The position numbers and the translations under genes are program-made. The notes under the pieces were generated by a model. It had not been told where the DNA came from and did no database searches. It was given only the letters and a program-made list of their open reading frames with translations. A stretch of DNA of 57,567 bases, taken from contig JABEUY010000117.1 of NCBI GenBank assembly GCA_013044175.1, forward strand, positions 1-57,567, read 5' to 3'. Shown here in pieces: positions 7,713 to 15,892 of this stretch. The DNA comes from Bacilli bacterium (lineage in GTDB: Bacteria > Bacillota > Bacilli > Alicyclobacillales > SLC66). Position 1 is the first letter of the stretch, and each line of letters starts with the position of its first letter.

Positions 7713-8519
7713 TTATCGTAGGCCAGTGCGTGAGATGCCTTCGATAAAATAGCGTTGTCCAAACAAAAACAGGATGACCAAGGGCAAAAGACTACAAGTA
7801 GCAGCTGCCATCATCTGGTTGTATACGGTGTCGAAATCGGACGTAAAATTCAGAAGGCCAACAGGAACCGTATAAAGAGAACTGGAATTGGCGACGATCA
7901 AGACCCATAAAAAAGAGTTCCAAGAGCCTACGAATTTGATAAGACCTGCTGTAATCCAGATCGGTTTGGCTAAAGGGAAGATGATTTGAAATAAGATGCG
8001 AAAGTGTGAACAGCCATCCAACTCTGCCGCGTCAAATAATTCTTGGGGAAGCCCAAGAAAAAATTGTCGCATCAAGAAAATCGTAAATACGCTGATGAGC
8101 CATGGTACGATCAGGCCTTGGTAGGTATTTGTCCAGCCCCACCCCGAGATGGTGATGAAATTCGGTACGAGCATCATTTCTCCAGGCACCATCATCGTGG
8201 CGAGAAATACGAGAAAGAGTACTTTTCGACCGTAAAAATCGATGCGGGCAAAAGCATATGCTGCCATTGCACCGAACGTTAAATCGAAAATCGTCTCAAG
8301 CATCGAAATAAAAAAACTATTTAAAAAATACGTCCCAAATGGTGAGGAGCTAAGTGCTTTGCCGTAATTTGAAAAACGAATAGGTTGTGGAATCCAAATC
8401 GGAATCTTCGTCATCACTTCGAAAGAAGGTTTTAAGGAAGTGATAATCATCCATAAAAAAGGCACAAAAACGAAAGCGGCTAAAAGAATAAGAAAAAGGT
8501 ATATCGGCGTTTTTCGCAA
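7713..8519 (-). CDS. ABC sugar permease, UgpE/MalG-like
   Basis: Inner-membrane permease, 268 residues, six predicted helices. The EAA loop that contacts the ATPase is clear as ELFDAAELDGCSHFRILFQI around the last third of the protein, and the N-terminal FLWMIITSLKP is typical of MalG-type subunits. It lies 23 bp downstream of the partner permease and forms the heterodimeric channel with it. No ATP-binding subunit is encoded here, so an MsmX/UgpC-type shared ATPase elsewhere is presumed. Confidence 0.9.
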   Translation of the reverse strand: MRKTPIYLFLILLAAFVFVPFLWMIITSLKPSFEVMTKIPIWIPQPIRFSNYGKALSSSPFGTYFLNSFFISMLETIFDLTFGAMAAYAFARIDFYGRKVLFLVFLATMMVPGEMMLVPNFITISGWGWTNTYQGLIVPWLISVFTIFLMRQFFLGLPQELFDAAELDGCSHFRILFQIIFPLAKPIWITAGLIKFVGSWNSFLWVLIVANSSSLYTVPVGLLNFTSDFDTVYNQMMAAATCSLLPLVILFLFGQRYFIEGISRTGLR

Positions 8520-8542
8520 AAGAATACACTCCTACAATCGAA

Positions 8543-9427
8543 TTACTGATCGTAATGAACGCGTCGTGATAATGTCATCTGAATGAGTGTGACGATAAAG
8601 GTAATCAAGAAAAGCACGTACGCAGTTGCGCTCGCATACCCCATCTTGTAATCGTTAAATCCCATCTCATACATGTAATAAAGAAGCGTCATGCCACTAT
8701 TGTTCGGCCCTGGCGTTTGGCCATAGAGCACATAGACTTGTAAAAAAACACGAAATGCTTCAATGGTCGAAAGAAGCAAAACGAAATAGGTTGTTGGTGA
8801 TAAAAGAGGTAACGTGATATGCCATACTTTTTGTAACGCGGAAGCGCCGTCCACATCAGCCGCTTCATACGCTTCTTTGCTAACGTTTTGTAATCCGGCG
8901 AGAAAAATCACCGCAACATAGCCAAGATTTTGCCAAACACCAAATAAAACCATAGTAAACATCGTGAGATTCTGATTATTCAGCCAATCTTGCGAAGGCA
9001 AACCGACTGCCTGTAAAAAATAATTGACGAGACCAAACTGATCATTAAACAACCATTGCCAAAGAACGCCTGTTGCGGCCAACGAAGTAATATAGGGTAA
9101 AAACATGATCGTTCGAAAAAAACTTAAAAATCGCACTTTGCTATTTAGGAGTAAAGCAGCGAGAAGGCCAACGATCATTACAATTGGCACAAAAAACACA
9201 ACATATTCCACCGTGTTGAGTAAAGCTTGCAAAAACAGAGGATCGGTAAAGATATGAATATAGTTTTGTAATCCCACGAAAGGACGCGCGGTACTCATAA
9301 TGTCCCAACGAAAAAAACTGATATAAAGAGAATCCAAAATAGGGTAGATCGTAAAAATACCGAGCAAGATAAGCGAAGGAAAGAGCAAAGTATAGGCGAC
9401 TACTGTTCTTCGCAATTTGAGGATCAT
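8543..9427 (-). CDS. ABC sugar permease, UgpA/MalF-like
   Basis: Inner-membrane permease, 294 residues, six predicted helices. The N terminus has the YTLLFPSLILLGIFTIYPI motif typical of UgpA/MalF subunits, and the EAA loop reads EAYEAADVDGASALQKVWHI. ATG 9427 follows AGGAGGTGAAA on the minus strand. It is the first gene of the operon permease-permease-binding protein. No clear promoter was identified in the 166-bp region divergent from the metallo-hydrolase gene. Confidence 0.9.
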   Translation of the reverse strand: MILKLRRTVVAYTLLFPSLILLGIFTIYPILDSLYISFFRWDIMSTARPFVGLQNYIHIFTDPLFLQALLNTVEYVVFFVPIVMIVGLLAALLLNSKVRFLSFFRTIMFLPYITSLAATGVLWQWLFNDQFGLVNYFLQAVGLPSQDWLNNQNLTMFTMVLFGVWQNLGYVAVIFLAGLQNVSKEAYEAADVDGASALQKVWHITLPLLSPTTYFVLLLSTIEAFRVFLQVYVLYGQTPGPNNSGMTLLYYMYEMGFNDYKMGYASATAYVLFLITFIVTLIQMTLSRRVHYDQ

Positions 9428-9522
9428 CGAGTTTCACCTCCTAACTTTCCGTATCATGTCTTTTACACTACCCCAGAATTTTTAAGGAAGTGCAAAGGAA
9501 ATGTAAAAGTAATGTGTAATAT

Positions 9523-9550
9523 TTGACTTTATTCATTTTGAGTGTATATT
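9523..9550 (+). promoter_or_regulatory. Promoter of the beta-CASP-like gene
   Basis: TTGACT (9523-9528) and TATATT (9545-9550) with a 16-bp spacer, 44 bp before the start codon. It is the best sigma-A match in the divergent intergenic region. Confidence 0.55.
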
Positions 9551-9593
9551 TTTATGGTATACTGAAATCTTACATGAAAATAGGTGGCGATTT

Positions 9594-10880
9594 ATGCTAA
9601 CAAATCTGCAATTTTATGCAGGACTCAAGACGATTGGTGGAACGATTGTTGAAGTGACCCATGATCGCTATCGTCTGCTTTTTGATATGGGCAAAGTATT
9701 TGATCCTGAAGCAGTCTATGAGCGACCGATCGTTCCTTGGGTATTTGCTGATGCGGATGATGCGAAAGAGGAAAGCCCCTATGGGACGATGATTGCGATC
9801 AGTCATCATCATGTCGATCATACCGGTCTCTTGCCTTACATTCGTAAAGAAATTCCTGTCGTGATGAGTGAAGCGACATATAACTTAATGGCACTGTTAG
9901 GGCAATGCGGTCTTGGAGAAGCGCAATCTACGAAGCCGAAATCGCTTGCTTTTCGTGAAACGTTGACGTGGGGTGCTATCAAACTCACGTTTTACCCGGT
10001 GGATCATGACATTCCAGGGGCTTGCGCTATGTTGATCGAGACGCCAGATCTTCGTCTTGTGTATACTGGAGATTTTCGTCTCCACGGGTTACATCCTGAA
10101 TGGACTTGGGAATTTGCCGACGCGGCGAGGTGTTTTGCGCCTGATCTTTTGCTGATCGAAGGGACGAGGGCGGACAGTGAAGATAACCGCGATGTGCTAA
10201 AAGAAGAGGAACTTACAGCGTTTATGCACGGATTATTACTCCGACAGCAAGGTGGGGCTTTTTTTACTACCTATCCACGAAACCCTGAGCGAATCGCTAT
10301 TTTCGCTGAAGTGGCACGTCGGACAAAGCGAAAATTGCTTTTGCATCCGGCACATGCTTATATCTATTCGAATTTTTTGGCTACAATGGACGATGTCTAT
10401 GTATGGTCGCCAGAATACGTCTCAGTCAATGATCAAGTTATGGCATGGCTAGAGACCACAGGTCAAAAAATCATCACATCAGCAGCGATCAAGGCGGATT
10501 TATCGAATTGGCTTATCGACTTACCGTTTGCTGATTTTTATCTTTGGGATGCTTTGGGTGACGTATCAGGTTCCATCTACTTTGCTTCTAATGGGTCACC
10601 TCTTGGTCCGTTTGATCCTTCCTATGCGATCTTTACAAAACAACTGGAATCCCGTGGTGTTTCTTTAATTTATGCTGGATCAACAGGTCATGCGTCACGC
10701 CGAGATATCTTAGAAATCGCTTCAAAAATCGCACCAGAAGTGATGATGCCGCTACACTCGTTTAAGCCTTGGCGAATAGGCGCAACGACGATCAAACGTA
10801 TTATGCCGGAATATGAAAAAAGTTACGATCGCAATGCTCTTAAGACGGCAACCTATCCGAAAGCGACAGACTTACTCTGA
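9594..10880 (+). CDS. Metallo-beta-lactamase fold hydrolase, beta-CASP/RNase J-like
   Basis: A 428-residue predicted zinc-dependent hydrolase, probably a nuclease. Metal-ligand motifs are intact: HxHxDH with His71, His73, Asp75 and His76 (SHHHVDHTG), His138 (PVDHDIPGA), Asp160 (YTGDFRLHG) and a late His388 (MPLHSFKP) where RNase J has its last ligand. The IEGTRA stretch resembles beta-CASP motif A. It is shorter than RNase J (about 555 residues) and lacks its C-terminal domain, so the substrate is uncertain. ATG 9594 has ATAGGTGG upstream. The 3' end overlaps the convergent lysR gene by 9 bp. Confidence 0.75.
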   Translation: MLTNLQFYAGLKTIGGTIVEVTHDRYRLLFDMGKVFDPEAVYERPIVPWVFADADDAKEESPYGTMIAISHHHVDHTGLLPYIRKEIPVVMSEATYNLMALLGQCGLGEAQSTKPKSLAFRETLTWGAIKLTFYPVDHDIPGACAMLIETPDLRLVYTGDFRLHGLHPEWTWEFADAARCFAPDLLLIEGTRADSEDNRDVLKEEELTAFMHGLLLRQQGGAFFTTYPRNPERIAIFAEVARRTKRKLLLHPAHAYIYSNFLATMDDVYVWSPEYVSVNDQVMAWLETTGQKIITSAAIKADLSNWLIDLPFADFYLWDALGDVSGSIYFASNGSPLGPFDPSYAIFTKQLESRGVSLIYAGSTGHASRRDILEIASKIAPEVMMPLHSFKPWRIGATTIKRIMPEYEKSYDRNALKTATYPKATDLL

Positions 10881-11780
10881 ATGTTGATCATGATCTTGCC
10901 ACATGGCAGCATGTTGTTGCATGAGTAGGATGAATTCTTCCATCGCAGGACTAAGCCATTTGTCTTTATGAAACCGCAGTTGTGTCAACACGTGATCGTC
11001 TTGATGTACCCAAGGTAACGCGATCAAACGTTTTGCTGCGATTTCTTCTCGCACCGTAATGCTAGGAAGATAGGAAATGCCTAATCCGCTCTTTACGCAT
11101 TGCTTGATCGCTTCAATGCTCCAGAAATCGATAATCGATGGCGTGCCATGGTCGAGTTGTAACCAGCGTACTACGATATCACGATAACTTCCCCGTTCCG
11201 TTAAAAGCAGCGTCTCCGAGGATAAATCGATCGGAGTTACGCTCTTTTTTTGTCCTAAAGGATGTTGATACGGGGCAACGAGAGACAAATTTTCTTTGGT
11301 CAGCACGATATTGGTGACTTGTGCTTCTTCGGTTTTTATGTCGGTAATCACGGCAAGATCGACTTCGCCAGATGTCAATTTATCATTTAAGTCAAGGTTC
11401 TCACTCGGTAGTAAAACGAGGTTGACGTGCGGAAAACGCTTTTTATAGGCCAATAAGACGGGAGGAAGTCGATAGACCATTAACGTCTCGGTAGCGCCAA
11501 TGCGTAAAGTGCCTGCGGGTTGGTTGAGAGGATGTAAGGAGGCGATTGCCTCATGGGAAAGTCGCAGAATTTCTTTTGCATATTGTAAAAAATGTTTTCC
11601 GTTTTCAGTTAATAAAATGCGCTTTCCGATCCGATCAAAAAGAGGTGCTTTAATCTCTTGCTCAAGTTCTTTAATGTGTGCTGTAATCGTGGATTGCGTA
11701 TAACCTAATTCAATGCCTGCCCGTGTGAAACTTTGTTTGGCTACGACAGTGACAAATGTTTGTAATTGACGGATTTCCAT
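10872..11780 (-). CDS. LysR-family transcriptional regulator
   Basis: A 302-residue LysR-type DNA-binding regulator. Residues 1-60 are the winged helix-turn-helix (MEIRQLQTFVTVVAKQSF, QSTITAHIKELE, LFDRIGKRILLTENG), followed by a coiled helix and a type 2 periplasmic-binding-protein-like effector domain. ATG 11780 is preceded on its strand by AAGGAGTG; the longer in-frame extension into the sda promoter is not credible. It is divergent from sdaAA-sdaAB, so by the usual LysR arrangement it probably controls L-serine dehydratase. The effector is unknown. Confidence 0.88.
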   Translation of the reverse strand: MEIRQLQTFVTVVAKQSFTRAGIELGYTQSTITAHIKELEQEIKAPLFDRIGKRILLTENGKHFLQYAKEILRLSHEAIASLHPLNQPAGTLRIGATETLMVYRLPPVLLAYKKRFPHVNLVLLPSENLDLNDKLTSGEVDLAVITDIKTEEAQVTNIVLTKENLSLVAPYQHPLGQKKSVTPIDLSSETLLLTERGSYRDIVVRWLQLDHGTPSIIDFWSIEAIKQCVKSGLGISYLPSITVREEIAAKRLIALPWVHQDDHVLTQLRFHKDKWLSPAMEEFILLMQQHAAMWQDHDQHSE

Positions 11781-11807
11781 GCGTTCACTCCTTCGATCGA
11801 AATTAAT

Positions 11808-11861
11808 GATGATAATCATCGAAATGATTTGTTTTATGACTAGGTTGCTTATGATTATACT
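11808..11861 (+). promoter_or_regulatory. sda promoter and palindromic candidate LysR operator
   Basis: A palindrome GATGATAATCATC (11808-11820) sits between the two divergent genes. Downstream is a possible promoter, TTTATG (11833-11838), 17 bp, TATACT (11856-11861). The operator is about 40-60 bp upstream of the predicted start site, the usual place for LysR activators. The promoter match is moderate. Confidence 0.45.
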
Positions 11862-11898
11862 AGGTTTACAGAGATTGATGGTACAAGGGGGAACCCGT

Positions 11899-12801
11899 AT
11901 GGCATTCTCAGCGATACGTGAATTGCTTGCCATGGCGAATAAAAAACAACAAACAATCGCTTCTTGCATGCTCGACATCGAACAAAACGAAACGGGTCGA
12001 ACGAAAGAAGAAATCATCACGCTGATGACACAGCAGTTTGATGTCATGATTGAAGCGGCGCATAAAGGTGTCGAACAGCCTATGATGTCAAGAACTGGGT
12101 TGACTGGCGGGGATGGTTACCGTGTTGAGGAATATCGTAAAAAGGGTATAAGTTATCTTGGCACAAACACGCTACAAGCGATGGCTTATGCGCTATCAGT
12201 CAATGAAGTTAATGCTGCCATGGGGAGAATCGTGGCGACGCCGACAGCAGGTTCGGCAGGCATTTTACCTGGTGTGCTCATCGCCATCTATGATCAAAAA
12301 GTGCACGCAAAAGAAGCGATTATCCAAGGTTTATTTACGGCGGCGGCCATCGGACTCGTTATCGCCAATGCGGCATCGATATCGGGTGCTGCTGGAGGTT
12401 GCCAAGCCGAGATCGGCTCTGCGACAGCGATGGCAGCAGGTGCTGCTGTTGAAATCGCCGGTGGATCACCAGAACAAGTCGGGAACGCTGTCGGTCTTGC
12501 GTTAAAAAATTCGCTCGGACTCGTCTGCGATCCTGTCGGTGGGCTTGTTGAGATTCCTTGTATTATCCGCAACGGATTGCATGCCGTGACAGCGCTTGCA
12601 GCGGCAGATATGGCATTAGCAGGAGTCCGAAGCGTCATACCGCCAGATGAAGTCATTCATGCGATGTATGCGATCGGAAATGAAATGCCTGAGTCTCTTC
12701 GTGAAACAGGTCTTGGCGGGCTTGCGGCTACACCGACCGGGAAACGACTTCGCGAAAGATTATTTGGCAAAATGGATCAACAGGTGGTGGAGAAAGCATG
12801 A
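11899..12801 (+). CDS. sdaAA: L-serine dehydratase, iron-sulfur type, alpha subunit
   Basis: Catalytic subunit of the [4Fe-4S] L-serine deaminase (serine to pyruvate and ammonia), 300 residues. It shows the family motifs GTNTLQAMAYA, PTAGSAGILPGVL, GAAGGCQAEIGSA and LVCDPVGGLVEIPCI; the cysteines of the last two are the expected cluster ligands. The start at ATG 11899 has AAGGGGGAA upstream; an in-frame ATG at 11779 would run through the divergent promoter. It overlaps sdaAB by 4 bp (ATGA), so translation is coupled. The divergent LysR gene is the likely regulator. Confidence 0.94.
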   Translation: MAFSAIRELLAMANKKQQTIASCMLDIEQNETGRTKEEIITLMTQQFDVMIEAAHKGVEQPMMSRTGLTGGDGYRVEEYRKKGISYLGTNTLQAMAYALSVNEVNAAMGRIVATPTAGSAGILPGVLIAIYDQKVHAKEAIIQGLFTAAAIGLVIANAASISGAAGGCQAEIGSATAMAAGAAVEIAGGSPEQVGNAVGLALKNSLGLVCDPVGGLVEIPCIIRNGLHAVTALAAADMALAGVRSVIPPDEVIHAMYAIGNEMPESLRETGLGGLAATPTGKRLRERLFGKMDQQVVEKA

Positions 12802-13466
12802 GATATCATTCCGCTTTTGAAATCATTGGACCGATTATGGTTGGACCTTCAAGTTCTCATACGGCCGGAGCTGTTCGTATCGGTAATTTAGCGCGACAAT
12901 TGCTTGATGATGAACCGATCCAAGTGCATTTTACCTTGATGGGATCCTTTGCACAGACGTATCAAGGTCATGGCACGGATGTTGCTTTGATCGCAGGTGT
13001 ACTTGGCTTTACGACCGATGATCCAAGGATCACCGATGCTTTCTCACTGGCTTCTGATCGAGGGCTTCATGTGCAATTTGCTAAAGCGAATTTTGGTTTT
13101 TTTCATCCCAATACGGTATCGATCAACATCGAAGGAAGAAAGCGACAGTCCCAATTGATCGCAAGTTCACTCGGTGGCGGTAAAGCCGAGGTGCAAGAGA
13201 TGGAAGGCCTCCCTTTAAAATTGACAGGTGAACGCCCCACGTTGATTATTGATCATCATGATCGACCGGGTTTTTTAGCAAAAATCTCAAGTTTACTCAG
13301 TCAAGAGGGATATAACATCGTGCGCATGATGGTTGAACGTGTCGAGAAATCCGGTAAAGCGATCACAGTATGTGAACTCGATGAATTGCCAAATCCGACT
13401 ACTTTAGCGAATTTGCGTACTTTCGTGGACGTTGTCGAACATGTCCGGTTGATCTATGTTGTATAA
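12798..13466 (+). CDS. sdaAB: L-serine dehydratase, iron-sulfur type, beta subunit
   Basis: Partner of SdaAA, 222 residues. The N-terminal half has the serine-dehydratase beta signature IIGPIMVGPSSSHTAGAVRIG and GSFAQTYQGHGTD. The C-terminal third (about 148-222) is an ACT domain (LIIDHHDRPGFLAKISSLLS), a probable amino-acid-sensing module. It overlaps sdaAA by four bases and is followed by a strong terminator 5 bp after the stop. Confidence 0.94.
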   Translation: MRYHSAFEIIGPIMVGPSSSHTAGAVRIGNLARQLLDDEPIQVHFTLMGSFAQTYQGHGTDVALIAGVLGFTTDDPRITDAFSLASDRGLHVQFAKANFGFFHPNTVSINIEGRKRQSQLIASSLGGGKAEVQEMEGLPLKLTGERPTLIIDHHDRPGFLAKISSLLSQEGYNIVRMMVERVEKSGKAITVCELDELPNPTTLANLRTFVDVVEHVRLIYVV

Positions 13467-13470
13467 GTAA

Positions 13471-13508
13471 AAATGCCTTTGCCAAGTAGGATGGCAAAGG
13501 CATTTTTT
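13471..13508. terminator. Bidirectional terminator after sdaAB
   Basis: AAATGCCTTTGCCA (13471-13484) pairs with TGGCAAAGGCATTT (13492-13505), a 14-bp stem with a 7-base loop. T-runs on both strands (TTTTTT on plus, TTTTTA on minus) serve sdaAB and the convergent membrane-protein gene. Confidence 0.92.
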
Positions 13509-14370
13509 AAGCTTGTCTTGTTTGATAGCGCGATGCGAATCGGATAGGCTGCGTACATAGGGCAAGCAGAATCAGGAGAGGTCCTGAGTTAGGATCTGTC
13601 CCGAGTGGTGTTAGCATCTGCCCAAATCCTTCTCCTGCCCACCAAATAAAAAGCGCAAGCAGAATCGTCAACCAAAACCCGATTACTTGCCATTTTTTAT
13701 GGTTGAAAAGCAAAAGAATACCTGTGATTGCCATGAGAATCATGATGACGAGATCGAGAAAGAAGGGGTGAGAAGAGGCCAGTTGATTGAACGCATTGAT
13801 CGTAAAAAGGCCTTGTAAGCCAGCTTGTGACCAGTACAGGGGCTGCGCTTGTAAAACCGCGCCTAACATCCATAAGACAAAAAGACTTATGCGTGCGATG
13901 AACATTCTTTTTTTGCTGAGAAAAGAGCCTGGAATCAGGGTTTCTTGCGTTGGCCAGATAAGTATACCGATTAATCCATATAAAAAAACAGCACCTGGCG
14001 CACCTGTTAAAAAGGTGGCATTGCCTGCAATCAACATGCCAAAACCTTCGGATAGTGACCAAACGATCGCTGCCCAAACGAAAGAAACGATTAAAATAGG
14101 TTTTACCCATCGATTGATAAGCAGGAAAAGACCGATCGCGAGTTGAACCAAGGCAAAAAGCAAATTATATACAGCAATATGAGGTGCAACCAGATGGGCG
14201 CTCGCTGTGATCATGTGTTGGATCAAACTGGGTTGACCTTGTGCAGTGGGTAGCACGACTTGATTGATAAATGCCTGCGTAAACATCTGGGGTTTCAATT
14301 GCAAAACCCCATCGAGTAGCCAAATGAACCCGAGTATGGCTTGTAGCGTGCGGCGAGATCGTATATTCAA
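13507..14370 (-). CDS. Polytopic membrane protein with internal duplication (DoxX-like look)
   Basis: A 287-residue membrane protein of unknown function with about eight hydrophobic segments. The two halves are related: the first begins ILGFIWLLDGVLQLKPQMF and ends WSLSEGFGMLIAG, the second begins LFVLWMLGAVLQAQPLYW and ends WWAGEGFGQMLTP. The shared W-x3-EGFG motif and the LQ-x-(K/Q)-P motif argue for a tandem duplication of a four-helix unit. The overall character resembles DoxX-type proteins, but I cannot assign it. The start is TTG 14370 with TGGAGG upstream. It is probably monocistronic. Confidence 0.7.
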   Translation of the reverse strand: MNIRSRRTLQAILGFIWLLDGVLQLKPQMFTQAFINQVVLPTAQGQPSLIQHMITASAHLVAPHIAVYNLLFALVQLAIGLFLLINRWVKPILIVSFVWAAIVWSLSEGFGMLIAGNATFLTGAPGAVFLYGLIGILIWPTQETLIPGSFLSKKRMFIARISLFVLWMLGAVLQAQPLYWSQAGLQGLFTINAFNQLASSHPFFLDLVIMILMAITGILLLFNHKKWQVIGFWLTILLALFIWWAGEGFGQMLTPLGTDPNSGPLLILLALCTQPIRFASRYQTRQA

Positions 14371-14444
14371 ACGGTAGTGCCTCCAAAAGTAAGTATAGTA
14401 TGTAAGCGTTTAAGTTTATCATACAAGCTGTAATCAAATAGGCA

Positions 14445-14660
14445 TCAAATGTGAAAAACTTTTAAAAACATAAGGACAACGATTACGAAGACTAAATGAT
14501 AGAGATTGGATAGGAACCGCTTTTGCAGATAATCTTTTAACCCTGCATGAGCGAGACGAAGGGCAGGGATGAGTAAATAAGCGAGCAAAAAAAATAAAAG
14601 GCTGAGAAAAAAAACAATCTCGAAGGAAATAATCCAGCCCTGTATGGCAGACAGCATCAT
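14445..14660 (-). CDS. Small two-helix membrane protein
   Basis: A 71-residue ORF, unknown family. Two hydrophobic stretches (WIISFEIVFFLSLLFFLLAY and LYHLVFVIVVLMFLKVF) flank a basic amphipathic loop (HAGLKDYLQKRF), giving a plausible hairpin membrane protein. A longer alternative frame in the same place (14434-14679) lacks such a pattern. A good promoter lies just upstream on the same strand (14700-14728). The ribosome binding site (ACGGTGA) is weak. Confidence 0.5.
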   Translation of the reverse strand: MMLSAIQGWIISFEIVFFLSLLFFLLAYLLIPALRLAHAGLKDYLQKRFLSNLYHLVFVIVVLMFLKVFHI

Positions 14661-14699
14661 AATTTATCACCGTAATCATCGATTTTGGTATATATTTAA

Positions 14700-14728
14700 A
14701 GTATACATGAAGCCATAGTTTTCGTAAA
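14700..14728 (-). promoter_or_regulatory. Promoter for the small membrane protein
   Basis: On the minus strand, TTTACG (plus 14723-14728) and TATACT (plus 14700-14705) are separated by 17 bp, pointing toward the 71-residue ORF that starts 40 bp downstream. Confidence 0.5.
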
Positions 14729-14744
14729 GAATGGATGAGTTGCT

Positions 14745-15758
14745 ATGACATTGAAAGCTTATGAAAGTATGTTTTTTAATGAGCCAGCGATTATCTTGCA
14801 GGCTGGTCACCTTGAAGCGATTTATCTACCTGCGCGTGGTGGGAATCTGATTGCATTAAGGGATTTGCGAAGAGGTTACCGCTTTTTACGCGAGCCGGAT
14901 CGTCGGCAAATGGATGGCGAGTTTCAACAAAATCCCAATGTATTTGGCATCCCTGTTTTATTTCCGCCCAATCGCATCGATCAGGGCCGATTTACATGGG
15001 GGGACCACACGTATACTTTTGCGTTAAATGAAAAGCAATGGAATAATTCGTTACATGGTATTTTGAATACGGCCACGTGGGAAATCAAAGGGTATGGGTC
15101 GAATGATGAGGATAGTTATGTAACGGGACAAATCTTGATCGATGCTGAGCACCCCTTGTATCAAGTTTTTCCACATAAGTTCGCCATGGAAATTACGTAT
15201 CGATTATCCGAGGCAGGTTTGACACAAGAAATTATCGTGGAAAATTTAGGTGGTGATGCGATGCCGTTGATGTTGGGATTTCATACGAGTATTCAGATTC
15301 CCTTTCTCCCCTATCGTCAAAAAGATCATGAATATTATCGGATTAAGATCCCAGCGACTAAACGTTATCAATTGAATGATCGGATGTTGCCAACGGGGGA
15401 AACGGAAGAATTATCGCCTTTTGAAATCGAAATGGGGCAACATGGTGTAAAACCATACCCTTTAAAACTGGATTCGTTGTATCAGGCGCACACTGGGGAT
15501 GGATTTCATGAGATGTGTGTCCTCGATGATCGCCATCACGTTACACTTCGTTATCAAGTAGATGATGCCTTTCCATTTTGGATGGTATGGAATCATTTTG
15601 GCAAACCAGGTCTTTTTTGTCCTGAACCGCAAACTTGTCTTGTCAATGCACCGAATCTCGATATGCCACCAACAGAATCTGGCATGATCACCATGGATTC
15701 GCGCCAAGTATGGAAGGCTACGAATCGCATTCTCATCGAATTGACTAGTCTGACGTAA
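14745..15758 (+). CDS. Aldose 1-epimerase family protein
   Basis: A 337-residue protein of the galactose-mutarotase-like fold. The region NSLHGILNTATW contains the first conserved histidine and MLGFHTSIQIPF the second; FGKPGLFCPEPQT near the C terminus carries the conserved acidic position. The substrate is unknown; it may act on free aldoses or on a hexose derivative. ATG 14745 has a modest GGATGAG upstream. galE is about 10 kb away and not in the same operon, so a shared galactose role is only a possibility. Confidence 0.82.
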   Translation: MTLKAYESMFFNEPAIILQAGHLEAIYLPARGGNLIALRDLRRGYRFLREPDRRQMDGEFQQNPNVFGIPVLFPPNRIDQGRFTWGDHTYTFALNEKQWNNSLHGILNTATWEIKGYGSNDEDSYVTGQILIDAEHPLYQVFPHKFAMEITYRLSEAGLTQEIIVENLGGDAMPLMLGFHTSIQIPFLPYRQKDHEYYRIKIPATKRYQLNDRMLPTGETEELSPFEIEMGQHGVKPYPLKLDSLYQAHTGDGFHEMCVLDDRHHVTLRYQVDDAFPFWMVWNHFGKPGLFCPEPQTCLVNAPNLDMPPTESGMITMDSRQVWKATNRILIELTSLT

Positions 15759-15806
15759 CTAATGGTTTAGTCATTAACAACTGATTTCGATACTACCTTC
15801 GAAAAA

Positions 15807-15824
15807 ATGTGAGAAAAGTCACAT
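15807..15824 (+). promoter_or_regulatory. Fnr/CRP-type operator upstream of hcp
   Basis: A perfect palindrome ATGTGA-N6-TCACAT, matching the TGTGA-N6-TCACA site of the Fnr/CRP family, including Bacillus Fnr. Its centre (15815.5) is about 41 bp upstream of the start site expected from a -10-like GAAAAT (15844-15849), the class II activator position. No fnr gene is in the window. Confidence 0.75.
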
Positions 15825-15892
15825 CATACTTTTCGGAATTCGTGAAAATAAAGGTGTGAAAAAAAGAACGAATTTCAGGAGTGTGGTCATCG

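Noticed and set aside
12294-12656. 120-codon minus-strand ORF
   Set aside because: Shadow frame of sdaAA; the sense strand is clearly coding.
14434-14679. 81-codon minus-strand ORF overlapping the small membrane gene
   Set aside because: The overlapping 71-codon frame gives two clean helices; this one does not.
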